The translations under genes were made by a program, and so were the position numbers. This document shows, piece after piece, positions 22,601 through 33,026 of a DNA stretch of 64,000 bases (positions are counted from its first letter, which is position 1; every line of letters starts with the position of its first letter). The notes under the pieces were generated by a model. That model saw nothing but the letters and a program-made list of their open reading frames with translations. It did not search any database and was not told the origin of the DNA. The DNA is from Nothophaeocryptopus gaeumannii (Eukaryota; Ascomycota; Dothideomycetes; Mycosphaerellales; Mycosphaerellaceae), in contig JASISA010000026.1 of NCBI GenBank assembly GCA_031771865.1, forward strand, positions 1,302,001 through 1,366,000, written 5' to 3'.

Positions 22601-24862
22601 ATGGCCGACCGACGTGGGCGTAGTACGTCCCCAAAGAAGTCAAGCACAGCTTCGCAACTACGACATGAACGACACTTGTCCGAGGACGACTCCATATTGA
22701 ATGTGAGACATACCGACCGAAAGATACGGTATAATACTAACACATGCCATAGTCGCGCCAACTCGAAGCCTTCGGCCGCACCGTACACGCAACCGCCTCG
22801 CAACTGATCGCCGGCGCGCACTTCTCCTCCCACGAAGGCGATGGCAACTACCGCAATGCGCTATCCTCCGTGCACCGCTTCTCCCAACGACCCATGATCC
22901 AGCGATCCGTCTTCTCCTTTGCAAAAGCCAATCCTCGAGAGCTTATTCGGAACAACTTCAACACGAGGGAAATAGAGCACCGCGCGTTGACATACTTGCC
23001 TGACGAGCTATTACGGAATGTACCGGAGAGTAGCAGTCCGTTCAGTTTATTGGAAGGCTTCAGAGCCAGCTTATCGGACGTCGATGACGAAAGCGGGAAA
23101 TCGGGGCGGCGGAGAAAGCATGGGAGACATGGCAGCAAAGAGCAGAAGTTGCTGGAGGGCGCGGCGCAGGAGGAGCATACAGGACCTCCAAGGCTACGGA
23201 AATTGAAACAGGACAAGAACAAGCTGGAGCACAAAGTCGAGATGATGGGGATCAGGAAGACCATGTGCGCCAGTGAGATTAAGGAGATCGACCACAAGAT
23301 CGCGAATCTGAACACCATGCGAAAAGTCATACTCGATCGACTAGCCGGGCTGGAAGACGAAGAGCGCGACATCGAGCAGGAGCTGAGCGAAGTAACAGAA
23401 AAGGTAGAATGGATGCAAGAGCAAGTGCAGGACGAAGATGCCTTGGCTGCACAGACAGCACCCTCAGAAGGCTTGGAGGTCGTTCGGGAAGAGGCCGCGG
23501 ATCAGGAAGAGGAGGAGAAAGACGAAGCTCCGGGCTTCATGAGTGAGAGTATCTACGGCAAGCTACCGAAAGCACAGGACACCCCGCCGAAAACGAAACG
23601 GAAGAAGACAATGAGAAGGATATCGATGCCTATATTACATGAGAATATGGAGCCTGGCAGCCGGATACGTGAGATACCCGCGCATAACGATACGATTACA
23701 GCATTAGACTTTGATGCGCCATTTGGGACGATGGTGACTGCAGCGCTGGACGATACCGTTCGAGTGTGGGATCTGAATGCGGGTCGATGCATGGGACTCC
23801 TCGAGGGCCATCTCTCAAGTGTGCGGTGTCTGCAGGTGGAGGCGAATATTGTCGCGACAGGATCCATGGATGCGAACATACGGTTATGGGACTTGAGCCA
23901 GGCAGACTATAACCCGCAACAGCCGCCCACTGGGACGAGCATCAACTCGAAGCCAGGTGGACTGGAAGACGACGAAGCGGACTCCGCAACTGGTGGCGAC
24001 CTCTTTACTCCCGCTGGATCGGACGCTGGCTCAGCAGCTGCGGCACAACCTGCTTACTCTGGAAACGCAATGGCTGACTGTCATATGTTCACCTTGCAGT
24101 CGCATGTCGCAGAAGTCACTGCGCTGAATTTCCGTGGAAGCACACTAGTCTCCGGTTCTGCAGATAAGACTATCCGGCAGTGGGATCTGGAGAAAGGCCG
24201 ATGCGTACAGACTCTCGATGTTCTCTGGGCAGCAGCACAAGCGGCAACTTTAAATCCAACGGCGGCACCGACTCCACCTACACAGGAAACTGGAGGATGG
24301 TGGAGGCCGACTGGTGGAAGGCTACAAAATGCGGAAGCGGACTTCATCGGCGCTCTGCAGGTTTTTGATGCTGCACTGGCATGTGGTACAGCAGACGGCA
24401 TGGTGCGATTATGGGATCTGCGATCTGGTATGGTTCATCGCTCGCTTGTGGGGCACACTGGACCTGTGACGGCTTTGCAGTTTGATGATGTTTATCTCGT
24501 TACTGCTAGCCAGGACAGGAGTGTCAGGGTAAGACGAATCGAATATGCTGTTGTTATGCTCAGATGGATGCTAACGGTGTGTATAGATATGGGACCTGCG
24601 AACAGGCAACATCCACGACGCTTTCGCCTACGACAACTCCATCTCATCGATGCAATTCGACGCTCGCCGGATCGTCGCTGCCGCCGGAGATGATGTCGTG
24701 AAGGTATACGATAAGACTGATGGACATCAGTGGGATTGTGGTGCTGGGGTGCTCAAGGATGAGGAGGAGACGAAGCCTTCGATCGTTGAGAGGGTTAAGA
24801 TCCGAGATGGGTACCTCATCGAAGGGCGAAGAGATGGTGTTGTTGGGGTCTGGTCGTGCTGA
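22601..24862 (+). CDS. MDV1: Mitochondrial division adaptor, WD40 protein
   Basis: Three exons (22601-22702, 22753-24528, 24587-24862) with introns of 50 and 58 bp give 717 aa. The N-terminal region (SRQLEAFGRTVHATASQLIA, then SVFSFAKANPRELIRNNFNT) matches the Fis1-binding helical part of the Mdv1/Caf4 family. A coiled coil follows (KRDR-like run from IKEIDHKIANLNTMRKVILD to EVTEKVEWMQEQV). From about residue 335 a WD40 propeller begins (HNDTITALDFDAPFGTMVTA, TVRVWDLNAGRC). Low-complexity loops between blades hold GDLFTPAGSDAGSAAA and a proline-rich stretch. Mdv1 links Fis1 on the outer mitochondrial membrane to the dynamin Dnm1 during fission. Both intron junctions restore the WD repeats exactly. 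Confidence 0.92.
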
Positions 24863-25203
24863 GAGGGTCTGCGCGCTGTAAGTGTCTCGTGAGGCTGAGA
24901 TTGTTTGTATTGATACAGTGGTACAGTAGAGCGATGGCGCTAGGGCGCTTTTGAGGAAGAGGTCGCGAACAGAAAGTGTACATACAATGAAACAGGATAT
25001 GTCGAGCATGGTCGCCTTCCTTGTGGCGACCTGATTCTATTGTCTCGACGACGCCCTAGCGATTTTCCCGGACTATCACTGCTGATCGTGGGCATACACT
25101 CTGCATCGTGTGCTCGCCTTCAATTCCGTCGGTTCTATAGTGTGTCTGCCCACGCATTCCCACTGTGCCTTTCGGAGGGTCAAATCGAAACATCCCGTTG
25201 GCA
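24863..25203. other. Intergenic spacer, no gene seen
   Basis: Convergent 3' region of MDV1 and the F-box gene. Nothing recognisable was found. Confidence 0.45.
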
Positions 25204-25287
25204 TCATCGAGCCACAAAGGCATCTTCCTCTGACTCTGCTTTCTCCGCTCCTTCTTCTTTTGCCTTCGTCTCAGCCTCTCTCTTCTT

Positions 25288-25905
25288 CTACTGCTCCTCC
25301 TCCTTCTCTCGAATGAAGTCCCAAGCTGCACCGGTCGAGAGCGGCTTGCGGTCTCCCATCAAGAATCCTTGCAACTCCACCCAGATATGTGGCAATTCAG
25401 GGCGCGATATTACAGGAGTACAATCACTGTCTTTATTGAAGAATTCCATCCTGAAAGATTCCTCCAATCCATCGGGTTGCAGCCGGTCAGTCAAGATCCA
25501 CTCGTGACTGGAGTCGACCGGCACGAACGGCATCATGCGCCGCCAGCTTCCCTCTGGCACATCTTCCTTGAAGCGACTGCTACCCTCCGGCCAGTATATG
25601 ACAATGTTGCATGGCTTGTCGGACTCCACAGCGAAGAATACGCTCTCTTGAAATTCGAAGGTGAGACCGCGACAAAGGGCCCAGATGCCGAGCTTGTCTT
25701 GGTGCTTGACGATGAGTGGATTGAAATCGCCTTCGAGGGGCATCTCGATCCACAGCGCTCGCTTCAGGTGGATAGAGCTTTCGATTGTAGCCTTGAAGGT
25801 CTTGTTGACGCGTTGCGAGAAGAGTAGCGTCTCCATGTCGAGATGGAGTAAGATATTCTCCAGTAGCTCGACTGTATCGAAGACTCGGTCTGCGGCGGTA
25901 GCCAT
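25288..25905 (-). CDS. F-box protein (paralogue 2), probably truncated
   Basis: Open frame of 205 aa: MATAADRVFDTVELLENILL, then an F-box core LLFSQRVNKTFKATIESS, LWIEMPLEGDFNPLIVKHQ, and the family motif GSWRRMMPFVP. It ends REKEEEQ at a TAG (25288-25290). Beyond the stop the same frame stays open for 27 more residues of matching coiled-coil character (KKREAETKAKEEGAEKAESE), to a TGA at 25204. The TAG is therefore probably a late nonsense change, CAG to TAG, removing only a charged tail. F-box proteins recruit substrates to SCF ubiquitin ligases through Skp1; the substrate is unknown. The truncated form may still work. Confidence 0.7.
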   Translation of the reverse strand: MATAADRVFDTVELLENILLHLDMETLLFSQRVNKTFKATIESSIHLKRALWIEMPLEGDFNPLIVKHQDKLGIWALCRGLTFEFQESVFFAVESDKPCNIVIYWPEGSSRFKEDVPEGSWRRMMPFVPVDSSHEWILTDRLQPDGLEESFRMEFFNKDSDCTPVISRPELPHIWVELQGFLMGDRKPLSTGAAWDFIREKEEEQ

Positions 25906-26127
25906 GTTGTCGGCGTGCCGTGTGCTTTTGTCGTATTGAGTGTTGTGAATGTCGTTTGAAAGGTGATGTTCAGAAGGTGAAGTTGAATTTAAAGCGCAAA
26001 GCCTCCGGGCCGTTCATCACATGCGACGCGGCAGGTGCGTCACAGAACTCGCAGAGGAAAGAGCGACCTGGCCAATGCAAGCCTTTCTCGTCTTCACCTA
26101 ACCTCCTAACCTCTTCGTCCACTCAAC

Positions 26128-26821
26128 ATGGCCAACGCGGCATCCCGAGTCTTCAACATAGGCGAGCTGCTGGAAGCCATCCTCCTCAATGTCGACGCTG
26201 GAACTCTCCTTCACAGCCAGCGCGTTTCGAAAGATTTCAAGGCATGCATTGAAGGTTAGCTTACCTCCATTGTCTTTGTATCTCGGAGGCAATACTGACT
26301 TCAAGGAGACTCCACCAAGCTCCAGCAAACGCTCTGGTTCCAGCCAGCACCTCCGAGCGCCTGACTTTGGAAAGCCGATCAGAAAAACGCGAATCGCCAT
26401 AACCCTCTTCTGACCAAGCACCTCACCAAACTCGGCGTCCGCGGCATCTTACCCGGCGTCATAATCACTCCTTCATATGCCCGACTTCTTCGCCAAAGGC
26501 ATCTTCATCGACATCTTTCCGCAAGGCAGCGCCGCGTATGAACATCGTCTGCGTTGTGGCAGCTGGCGATGCGTGGTTCCCTGCCAGCGCATTCAAGAGC
26601 AGGAGACGAGACTGCCCGTTGGAGACTATTCTCGCAGCCGCGGTCGGAAGCCGGAGTTATTCGAGATTAGGGGTTCGCGGAGATGCGCTATCCAGCCGAC
26701 GGGGTGGGATATGGACGGTGTGGTCGAATTCTGCTTCGATTTGGAGATTGAGGATCGCCCGCTGAGTTTAGGGGAAATTTTGGACGAGATTGAGAGGAAA
26801 TTGAGGGTTCGGACTTCTTGA
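26128..26821 (+). pseudogene. F-box protein pseudogene (paralogue 3)
   Basis: Exon 1 (26128-26254) encodes MANAASRVFNIGELLEAILL and LLHSQRVSKDFKACIEG, an F-box close to paralogue 2, which starts 223 bp away on the other strand. A 51-bp intron (26255-26305, gttagc...ttcaag) joins to DSTKLQQTLWFQPAPPSA. TGA at 26362-26364 then stops the frame. After it the same frame resumes family-like sequence (LWKADQKNANRHNPLLTKHL, TKLGVRGILPG). A further shift leads to MPDFFAKGIFIDIFPQGS and GSWRCVVPC, ending ILDEIERKLRVRTS at 26821. At least one nonsense and one frameshift mean no full-length product. Confidence 0.65.
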
Positions 26822-27155
26822 GTGGGATGAGCAAGGTCGAGTTGGTTAAATGATACGAAGCCAGGACGAAGACTTGGGTATGCGATGATGCGGATGAAGT
26901 CGGAAGTTGAATTTTGTTAGCAACGAATATCGGTATCGAAAGCAGACCTACGGGGTATATCCATTCCTCCCAACCCTCTCAAACTCCATGCAGCGCCACA
27001 TTACTCCCATCACTCTCCACCAATTCTTCACCCAGCACCGCTCGAATGTCAATCTCTTCCTGCCTCAAAATCGACAACCTCATCAGCGCCTCCTCCCTCG
27101 TCTTCTCGGGTTCCTCTTCATCAAGCTGCTTCAGCGCCCGCGCCATATCATCACA
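26822..27155. other. Intergenic spacer, no gene seen
   Basis: Convergent 3' flank between the F-box pseudogene and ESA1. A C/T-rich stretch near 26960-27140 has no gene signature. Confidence 0.45.
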
Positions 27156-28937
27156 CTACCAATTCCACGTCCTAGCACTCGCAGCGAAAACCGGAGGCCT
27201 CCAGATCAATTTCTCCGGATCGATAAAGTGTCTCCCTTTAGCCTTCTCCTTCTCCTTCCTCTTCTCCCTCGTAGCAAGAACAGCATCAGTGAGGACTATG
27301 ACGTGATTCTTCGCTTGATAACGGAGCATGTTCAGGTTCTGTAGGGTATGCAGAACGTCGTTCGTCGTCAAGGCGAGTGTAGCGCCGATGTCTTCTACGG
27401 AGATCATACCGGGTGATCCCGGGCTTTCGTTTTCCTTCTCGAGGAGGAGTTCGACGATGACTTCTTGCCAGTAGGCGCGGTAGCCGAGGAGACCCAGATC
27501 GGAAAGAGGCTTTTCGGGCGAGCCTAGCTTGCCTTCGATCTTGCTGAGCTCGTAGGAGAATTGGATGAGTAAGCTTCCGTAGCCTTTGCGTTGATGTTGC
27601 GGGAGGGTGAGAATACAGGCGACGTTGTAGCCTTCTGCGCATTCTTTCTCTTTGGAGAAGTAGCCGACGAGTCGATGGCCGTGTTCGTCTTGAGAGGTCA
27701 TGCAGTAGAAGAGGAAAGGGTCTACGTCGTAGTATAGCGTCTTGTGGTCCAGGAAGAGCTTGGATAGGAGGCAGAGATTTCGACACCATGTCCTTTGTCG
27801 ACGTCCGTCTATCTCGAAAAACGAGACTTTGTCGTCGCGGTAGATTTGATTCCCAGGTGGATGCCAGAGACCGCACTTCTGTCGATGGCGCTTAAATTGG
27901 AAGGCGCTTCCATAGTATCCAAGGCAGAACTCGCAAATGTAGACGACATCGCAGTCTGTGAACTCTGCCGGGTAGGGTGAGAAGTACCAAGGCTCTACAT
28001 TGTACTCGCCCATTTGTATGCGCTCGAGATTTCGGACACGACTGATCTCAGTCTGATTCTGGGTCATGCTGCCTCCGGTTCGTAGCTTTTCTATTTCTTC
28101 TTCACGGGAGTAGGGCACGTTGTCGGGTACCGCCTTCGCCGCCGCAGCAGCTTCTTGCATATCAACGAGATCCACCGCCGACTCATCATCGTCCGGTTGA
28201 GGCGTTCCGTCCAGGTCTTCGGTGGCCACTCCTGCGATTGAAGGATCCTTATTCTCCTTCCCACCTGACTGGCGCTGAATGCCCATCTTCGAGGCCAGAT
28301 CATTCGGCCGCTCAGATCCTTCTCTCGTGGTCGTGCCACTGCGCGGGCGCTTCTGGCCAGCCTTGACATTCTTTGAATCGGTCTTGGACACCTGATTCTT
28401 GGATTGAGTCTTGGCTTGCTTCTTCTCCTTCTCCGGCTTCTCTGGGACAGGCCACTCGACCTCTTGGGTGAGATCGAATCGGTCGCCTGCAACCCATTCG
28501 TCCAAACGCTTGTTGAACTCCATATAGTGAACATAAAATGTCATTTTGCCCTTTCGGACAGTCATGGAGAGGATCTCGGCTTTGCGTTTCTCGCCATCCT
28601 ACGATATGTCAGCATACATCTGATCTCGAGTTCTCGTCAATAAAGGATATATTCGTGTCATTTTGGTAGAGTTTCGATATATCGTCTTCGCGCAGTTGGA
28701 TTTGATGTTCTGGAGGCCGGCTTCGCAGCGTCAAGCCAAGCCGAGCGGTCGCAACAACTCACCTTCTCAACCATGGCCTTTGTGCCGATACTATCAAAGT
28801 CATCAGCAAAACTATCGCAGCCATCACATTTTGACCTGTAGAATCACATACCGTAGCGTCTCGACTGTTGCCATGCCTTTCACGGGTTCTGCGCCGTCTG
28901 CGCCGGTGGCGCCATTCTTCCCATCGTCGCGCGCCAT
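27156..28937 (-). CDS. ESA1: MYST histone acetyltransferase, NuA4 catalytic subunit
   Basis: Exons 28852-28937, 28763-28790 (only 28 bp) and 27156-28598 give 518 aa. Both junctions keep the frame. The N-terminal tudor-knot/chromo-barrel domain runs from about residue 28 to 85 (TKAMVEKDGEKRKAEILSMT, YVHYMEFNKRLDEWV). A charged linker follows. The MYST domain has a C2HC finger (C260, C263, H276, C280 in YICEFCLGYYG...HRQKC), the catalytic cysteine in NVACILTLP (about C366), the acetyl-CoA loop QRKGYGSLL (374-382), and the general-base glutamate in SPEKPLSDLG (about E400). Esa1 acetylates histones H4 and H2A as part of NuA4. The end RTWNW is typical of the family. Divergent from REX4. Confidence 0.95.
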
Positions 28938-29182
28938 GATGGGCTATTTGCGAGCGACTTGAGGAGTTTGGTTGTTATTGGATGTGTGGTGTTGTATTGG
29001 GGCGGGATCGCAGCTCGTCGTTGCCTTTGATGTCGCAGCTGGAGAATGCGACCGTGAGATGCGCCACAGGCGGGAGCAGCCGAAAGATGCCTCAGCCACT
29101 CAAAAAGTTGCGAGAACTCAAGATGTCGATGTCCTTGAACGGTGCGACATTATCCACCGAGATGCAGCGATAACACTGGACG
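28938..29182. promoter_or_regulatory. Short bidirectional promoter, ESA1/REX4
   Basis: Only 245 bp separate the two start codons, so the genes must share regulatory sequence. No specific factor site is claimed. Confidence 0.5.
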
Positions 29183-30307
29183 ATGGCTGGGCCGAATATT
29201 GGAAGCATTTCAAGTAATTGGAAGAAGCTTCAAGAGAAGCTGAAGTCGGAGAAGAAGGAGGAACCGAAGAGCAATGGTCTGAAGCGCAAGAGAGAAGAAC
29301 CAAAGAGCATCAAGGCCAGGACGAGCGCATTCAAGAAGACGAAACTCGATGCACATATCGGAGAGAAGAAGCGCAAAATGGGCAGCTACCTCTCCAACAC
29401 ACCCAAACCCCAGCCCGCGACGGCATCGAGCACCAGCAAACTCACCATCGACCATGACATCGCACCCTCAGACATATCCGCCGCATACGGCACCACCATA
29501 ACGTCCTCACGCACCCGCTCCGACGATGAGATCAACTCGGGCCTTCACCCAACCCACAAAATCGGCCGCTACATCTCCCTCGACTGCGAAATGGTCGGCA
29601 CAGGCCCGCCCCCTCACCTCGACAACGTCCTAGCCCGCGCCTCCCTCGTAAACTTCCACGGCGACCAAATCTACGATTCGTACGCTCTCCCTGCAGCCGG
29701 TGTAAAGATCCAAGACTACCGTACCCACGTCTCGGGTATAAGACCCTCGCATCTGCGCCCAGGAGTCGCGAGGTCGTTCGCAGAGGTCCAAGCCGAAGTC
29801 GCGAAGATTTTGAATGGGAGGATACTAGTCGGCCACGCGCTTCGAAACGATTTGAATGCACTCATGCTGAGCCATCCGAAACGGGATTTGAGGGATACCT
29901 CTCGCCATCCGCAGTTTCGAATCGAAAGTCGCGGGAAACCACCAGCACTACGGAATTTAGCTAAAAGTGAGCTTGGGTTGGACATCCAAGGAGGTGAGCA
30001 CTCGAGTATTGAGGATGCGAGGGCGGCTATGTTGTTGTATGTCAAGGAGAAGAAGGGGTTTGAGGGGGAGAATCGGAAGAGGTTTGGGGTCAGGAAGGTT
30101 GTGAAGGGTGGAAAGACAACTGGGGAAGAGACGCCTGACATTGGGGAAGAGAGTGAAGAATCAGAGGAAGATGAGGACGAGGATGAGGAGTTGGATATGC
30201 TTACTGGTGAGGAGGAAGATACAGCTGCGGAGTTGCCTATTGAGAGACGGCAAGGGCAGCCTAAAACGAAGAAGAGGAAAAAGAAGAAGCGGACGAAAAG
30301 GAAGTAG
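29183..30307 (+). CDS. REX4: RNA exonuclease 4
   Basis: Single exon, 374 aa, ATG at 29183 (MAGPNIGSISSNWKKLQEKL). A lysine-rich N-terminus, probably nucleolar-targeting, precedes a DEDDh 3'-5' exonuclease domain at about 128-290. Catalytic residues are visible: D134 and E136 in SLDCEMVG, D223 in GHALRNDLNAL, and H273 and D278 in HSSIEDARAAML. The tail is acidic (ESEESEEDEDEDEELD) and then very basic to the end (KKRKKKKRTKRK). Yeast Rex4 acts in pre-rRNA processing, affecting ITS1 cleavage. It is longer than yeast Rex4 because of these charged tails. Confidence 0.93.
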   Translation: MAGPNIGSISSNWKKLQEKLKSEKKEEPKSNGLKRKREEPKSIKARTSAFKKTKLDAHIGEKKRKMGSYLSNTPKPQPATASSTSKLTIDHDIAPSDISAAYGTTITSSRTRSDDEINSGLHPTHKIGRYISLDCEMVGTGPPPHLDNVLARASLVNFHGDQIYDSYALPAAGVKIQDYRTHVSGIRPSHLRPGVARSFAEVQAEVAKILNGRILVGHALRNDLNALMLSHPKRDLRDTSRHPQFRIESRGKPPALRNLAKSELGLDIQGGEHSSIEDARAAMLLYVKEKKGFEGENRKRFGVRKVVKGGKTTGEETPDIGEESEESEEDEDEDEELDMLTGEEEDTAAELPIERRQGQPKTKKRKKKKRTKRK

Positions 30308-30681
30308 AGCTCTGCACAGAGAAGGCTGTCTTCTTGATGAATGGCTGAGCTGCGTATCCAACATGCAGTATATGCCGCCTCTATACCCAATACCCAAGAG
30401 CGCCATAAACTGAAAATGCTAAAGCACCACACCCGGGTCTCGCGACCCTTTCTCAAAAATGCGTCCGAACGCTCAAGATTGCCGACTCATGCAATTAAGC
30501 TCCAAGCAGGTGCGAAGGGTATCACCGACCATATATTCCCCGAGCCCCGCTTGCCGCTGACTTTCTCCAAGCCTCGCGTCATAACACGGCTGGCAGCGCA
30601 AGTTTGTGCTTTCCGGGTATCCTTGTCCCATGGATATACCTTCTCTTGACCTCACCTCCCTTTCCCTCCCATACGTCCGTT
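30308..30681. other. Convergent intergenic spacer
   Basis: 3' flanks of REX4 and the cyclopropane synthase family gene. Nothing else was recognised. Confidence 0.45.
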
Positions 30682-32106
30682 CTAGAGGGGAACATCCTCC
30701 ATCATCTCCACCGCCCCTTCTCGCCCAATTGTCAAAATATGGTCTCCCAACGTCTTCGTCGCAAAACCAGCTTCACAGTAAGTGAAGTAATATTCCCATT
30801 TCCTCTTAAACACATCCACGTCCTCTTCCTTCATCACCCTTCCCTCCCTCGCTTTGAACTCCCGCATCAACGCCGGCTTGATCGTCGTATTGAAATTCTG
30901 CATAAACGCCTGATTCCAGAGTCTGAGAGTTTTGGCGTAATGCGGTCCGATATTTTCCACACTCTCCGGGACAAGACGAGGTTCGATACCAGCTTTAAGA
31001 TCCGAGGAGCCGGACCGGATGGATGTGAGGAGCTGCGTCACTGTGGGTAAATGCCCGCCAGGAAATATGTACCTCCGAATAAAATCATCTCCGCTGTTGT
31101 ATATTTTATATCGACCTTCTGGCATGGTAATACATTGAAACACTGCAATGCCTCCCTCGCTCTTGAGCAGTCTGTCGATGCAACGGAAATATGTATCGAG
31201 GTATTCGGCCCCGACGGCTTCGAGCATTTCGATGGAGACGACTTTGTCGAATTTCTCGGACTCGTATTTCGGTACAGGAAGGGAGCGGTAGTCGCAGAGG
31301 AGGACTTTGATTTTATCTTGATATCCCCTGGCGTTAATACGATCTTCAGCCAGCTTTTTCTGTTCTTCTGAGAGTGTGAGGGAAGTTACGCGACATCCTG
31401 TTTTCTCGACCGCGAGGATGGCGAAGCTTCCCCAACCCGTACCGATTTCGAGGACGTGATCGGTGGCTTTCAATTTGGCGTTTTTGATAAAGCGGTTGAG
31501 TTTGCGGTATTGCGCCTGCTCAAGCGTTTCCTGCGAGCCCTGCGGATCGGACCTGGGAAGCCAGATGGGACAAGAATAAGTCATGTCTGGGCTGAGGAAA
31601 GCGGCGAACATTTCGTTGGAGATGTCGTAATGGGCGGAGATGTTTAATTTGGCGTTCGTGAGGGTGTTTGTTTTCCTGATCATTCCGGCTATTTGGCCTG
31701 CTAGGTTGGAGGAAAAGGTCGTGCCATTGGAAAGGTGTTTCCTGTTCACAACGAAGAGTTTGAAGAAAGCCGTCAGATCGGCGCATTCGACTTCGCCGAG
31801 CATGTAGGATTCTGCGAAGCCCATGTCTGCGAAGATGGCTAGGCGGACCCAGAAGAGGTCATTGAGAACCTTCAGCTCTGCGTGAGGTATGGTGTAGACT
31901 GTCTTCTCGGAGTCTTCGTCTCCAGATTTTCTGGGACTGCCACATATTGATATGCTCCCGTCTGTGTCGGTGATGGTGAGCGAGCCCACTTGGACGTTTC
32001 GAAGCAGAGTGAGGATGGCTCCGCGAGAGAAGGATAGAAGGGGTGGCCAAGCGAATGACCCGGCGTAGCTAGTGAGTGCCGTGGCACTTTCAGTCAGGCT
32101 TCTCAT
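30682..32106 (-). CDS. Cyclopropane-fatty-acyl-phospholipid synthase family
   Basis: Single exon, 474 aa, ATG at 32106. The N-terminal lipid-associated part (GSLTITDTDGSISICG; FWVRLAIFADMGFAESYMLG) precedes a methyltransferase domain. Landmarks are the HYDISNEMF box near residue 159, the SAM-binding motif VLEIGTGWGSFAI at 218-230, a post-motif VVSIEMLEAVGAEY, FQCITMPEGRY and FIRRYIFPGGHLPT. Bacterial CFA synthases transfer a methylene from S-adenosylmethionine to unsaturated phospholipid acyl chains. In filamentous fungi, relatives are poorly characterised and may methylate lipids instead. It ends DHILTIGREGAVEMMEDVPL. Confidence 0.88.
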   Translation of the reverse strand: MRSLTESATALTSYAGSFAWPPLLSFSRGAILTLLRNVQVGSLTITDTDGSISICGSPRKSGDEDSEKTVYTIPHAELKVLNDLFWVRLAIFADMGFAESYMLGEVECADLTAFFKLFVVNRKHLSNGTTFSSNLAGQIAGMIRKTNTLTNAKLNISAHYDISNEMFAAFLSPDMTYSCPIWLPRSDPQGSQETLEQAQYRKLNRFIKNAKLKATDHVLEIGTGWGSFAILAVEKTGCRVTSLTLSEEQKKLAEDRINARGYQDKIKVLLCDYRSLPVPKYESEKFDKVVSIEMLEAVGAEYLDTYFRCIDRLLKSEGGIAVFQCITMPEGRYKIYNSGDDFIRRYIFPGGHLPTVTQLLTSIRSGSSDLKAGIEPRLVPESVENIGPHYAKTLRLWNQAFMQNFNTTIKPALMREFKAREGRVMKEEDVDVFKRKWEYYFTYCEAGFATKTLGDHILTIGREGAVEMMEDVPL

Positions 32107-33026
32107 GGCGAAGCTCTGTCAATGTGTCCAGAGGAGATCCTTGAGCATAGCAAGATATTGTCAGTGCGCAAAGGCAACAGAATGTACGGGTCGCGTCCAG
32201 AATTGGAATCAAGCTGGGACAATTTGGCGGTCCTCTCCAGCGGTGAAGCTTGCCAGATCGTGTCCTTTACACGCCTGTAGTGAGATCTTTCGCAACTAGT
32301 AAAGGGTCTTTGAGGGCTTGAGAAGAGACAAAGGCAGCAACGAGACGTGTATGAAATAAAGAAAACCACGGCGTCAAGGTCAAGGCCGGACTTTTCCCAC
32401 CGCACAAAGATTCCGAGAGAGCTCTCACCGTCATGACCTCCAAGCCGAACCTTTACCTTGCGAGTGCGCGCGGATGTAGCGCGTAGGAGCTGTCGGATTC
32501 CGAGAATACCAAAGGATGGTGCTTCTCAGAATTTTGGTGGGTTTGTTGATTGGGTGACGTCTTCGATCGGCTCTTCGAGGTATGGTTGCTATGCAGCCAC
32601 CAGTGTCTAGTCCGCATCCCGGAAGCCGGCAATTATTTTCTCGCGAACATCCCTTGCCGGAGGTTGGAATTGCCAAGCTGTCTGGCTCGGTATTCAACTG
32701 TACCTTGCATGCTTCAACCTCTTCAGCCTGTTGCTGGTCGTGCAATACTGTACTGTTTTTCAAAAGTCAGTCTTCAGTCGGCAATCGAGTGAGATCTAGG
32801 CCCCGCTGACATCTTTGGATAGTGGGGCAAGCCAGATCCAAGGTTCACAAGATCGTGCATCCTGGCCGACGTTCGCCGGTCTCTTGGCAGGAACGCCTTC
32901 GCAATGAGCTCCGCAGAAGGAAAGGGTGAATGCAGAAGGAAGTACAGTACATGGATGCATGTCAAAGTGTGTCGAATTGTGCTGGTATCCTCCGAACTCC
33001 ATCGCTATGACTCCAAAATGCTGTAT
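32107..33026. other. Intergenic region, no gene seen
   Basis: 920 bp holding the promoter of the lipid-modifying gene and the 3' flank of the Asi-like gene. Short overlapping frames on both strands are not supported. Confidence 0.5.
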
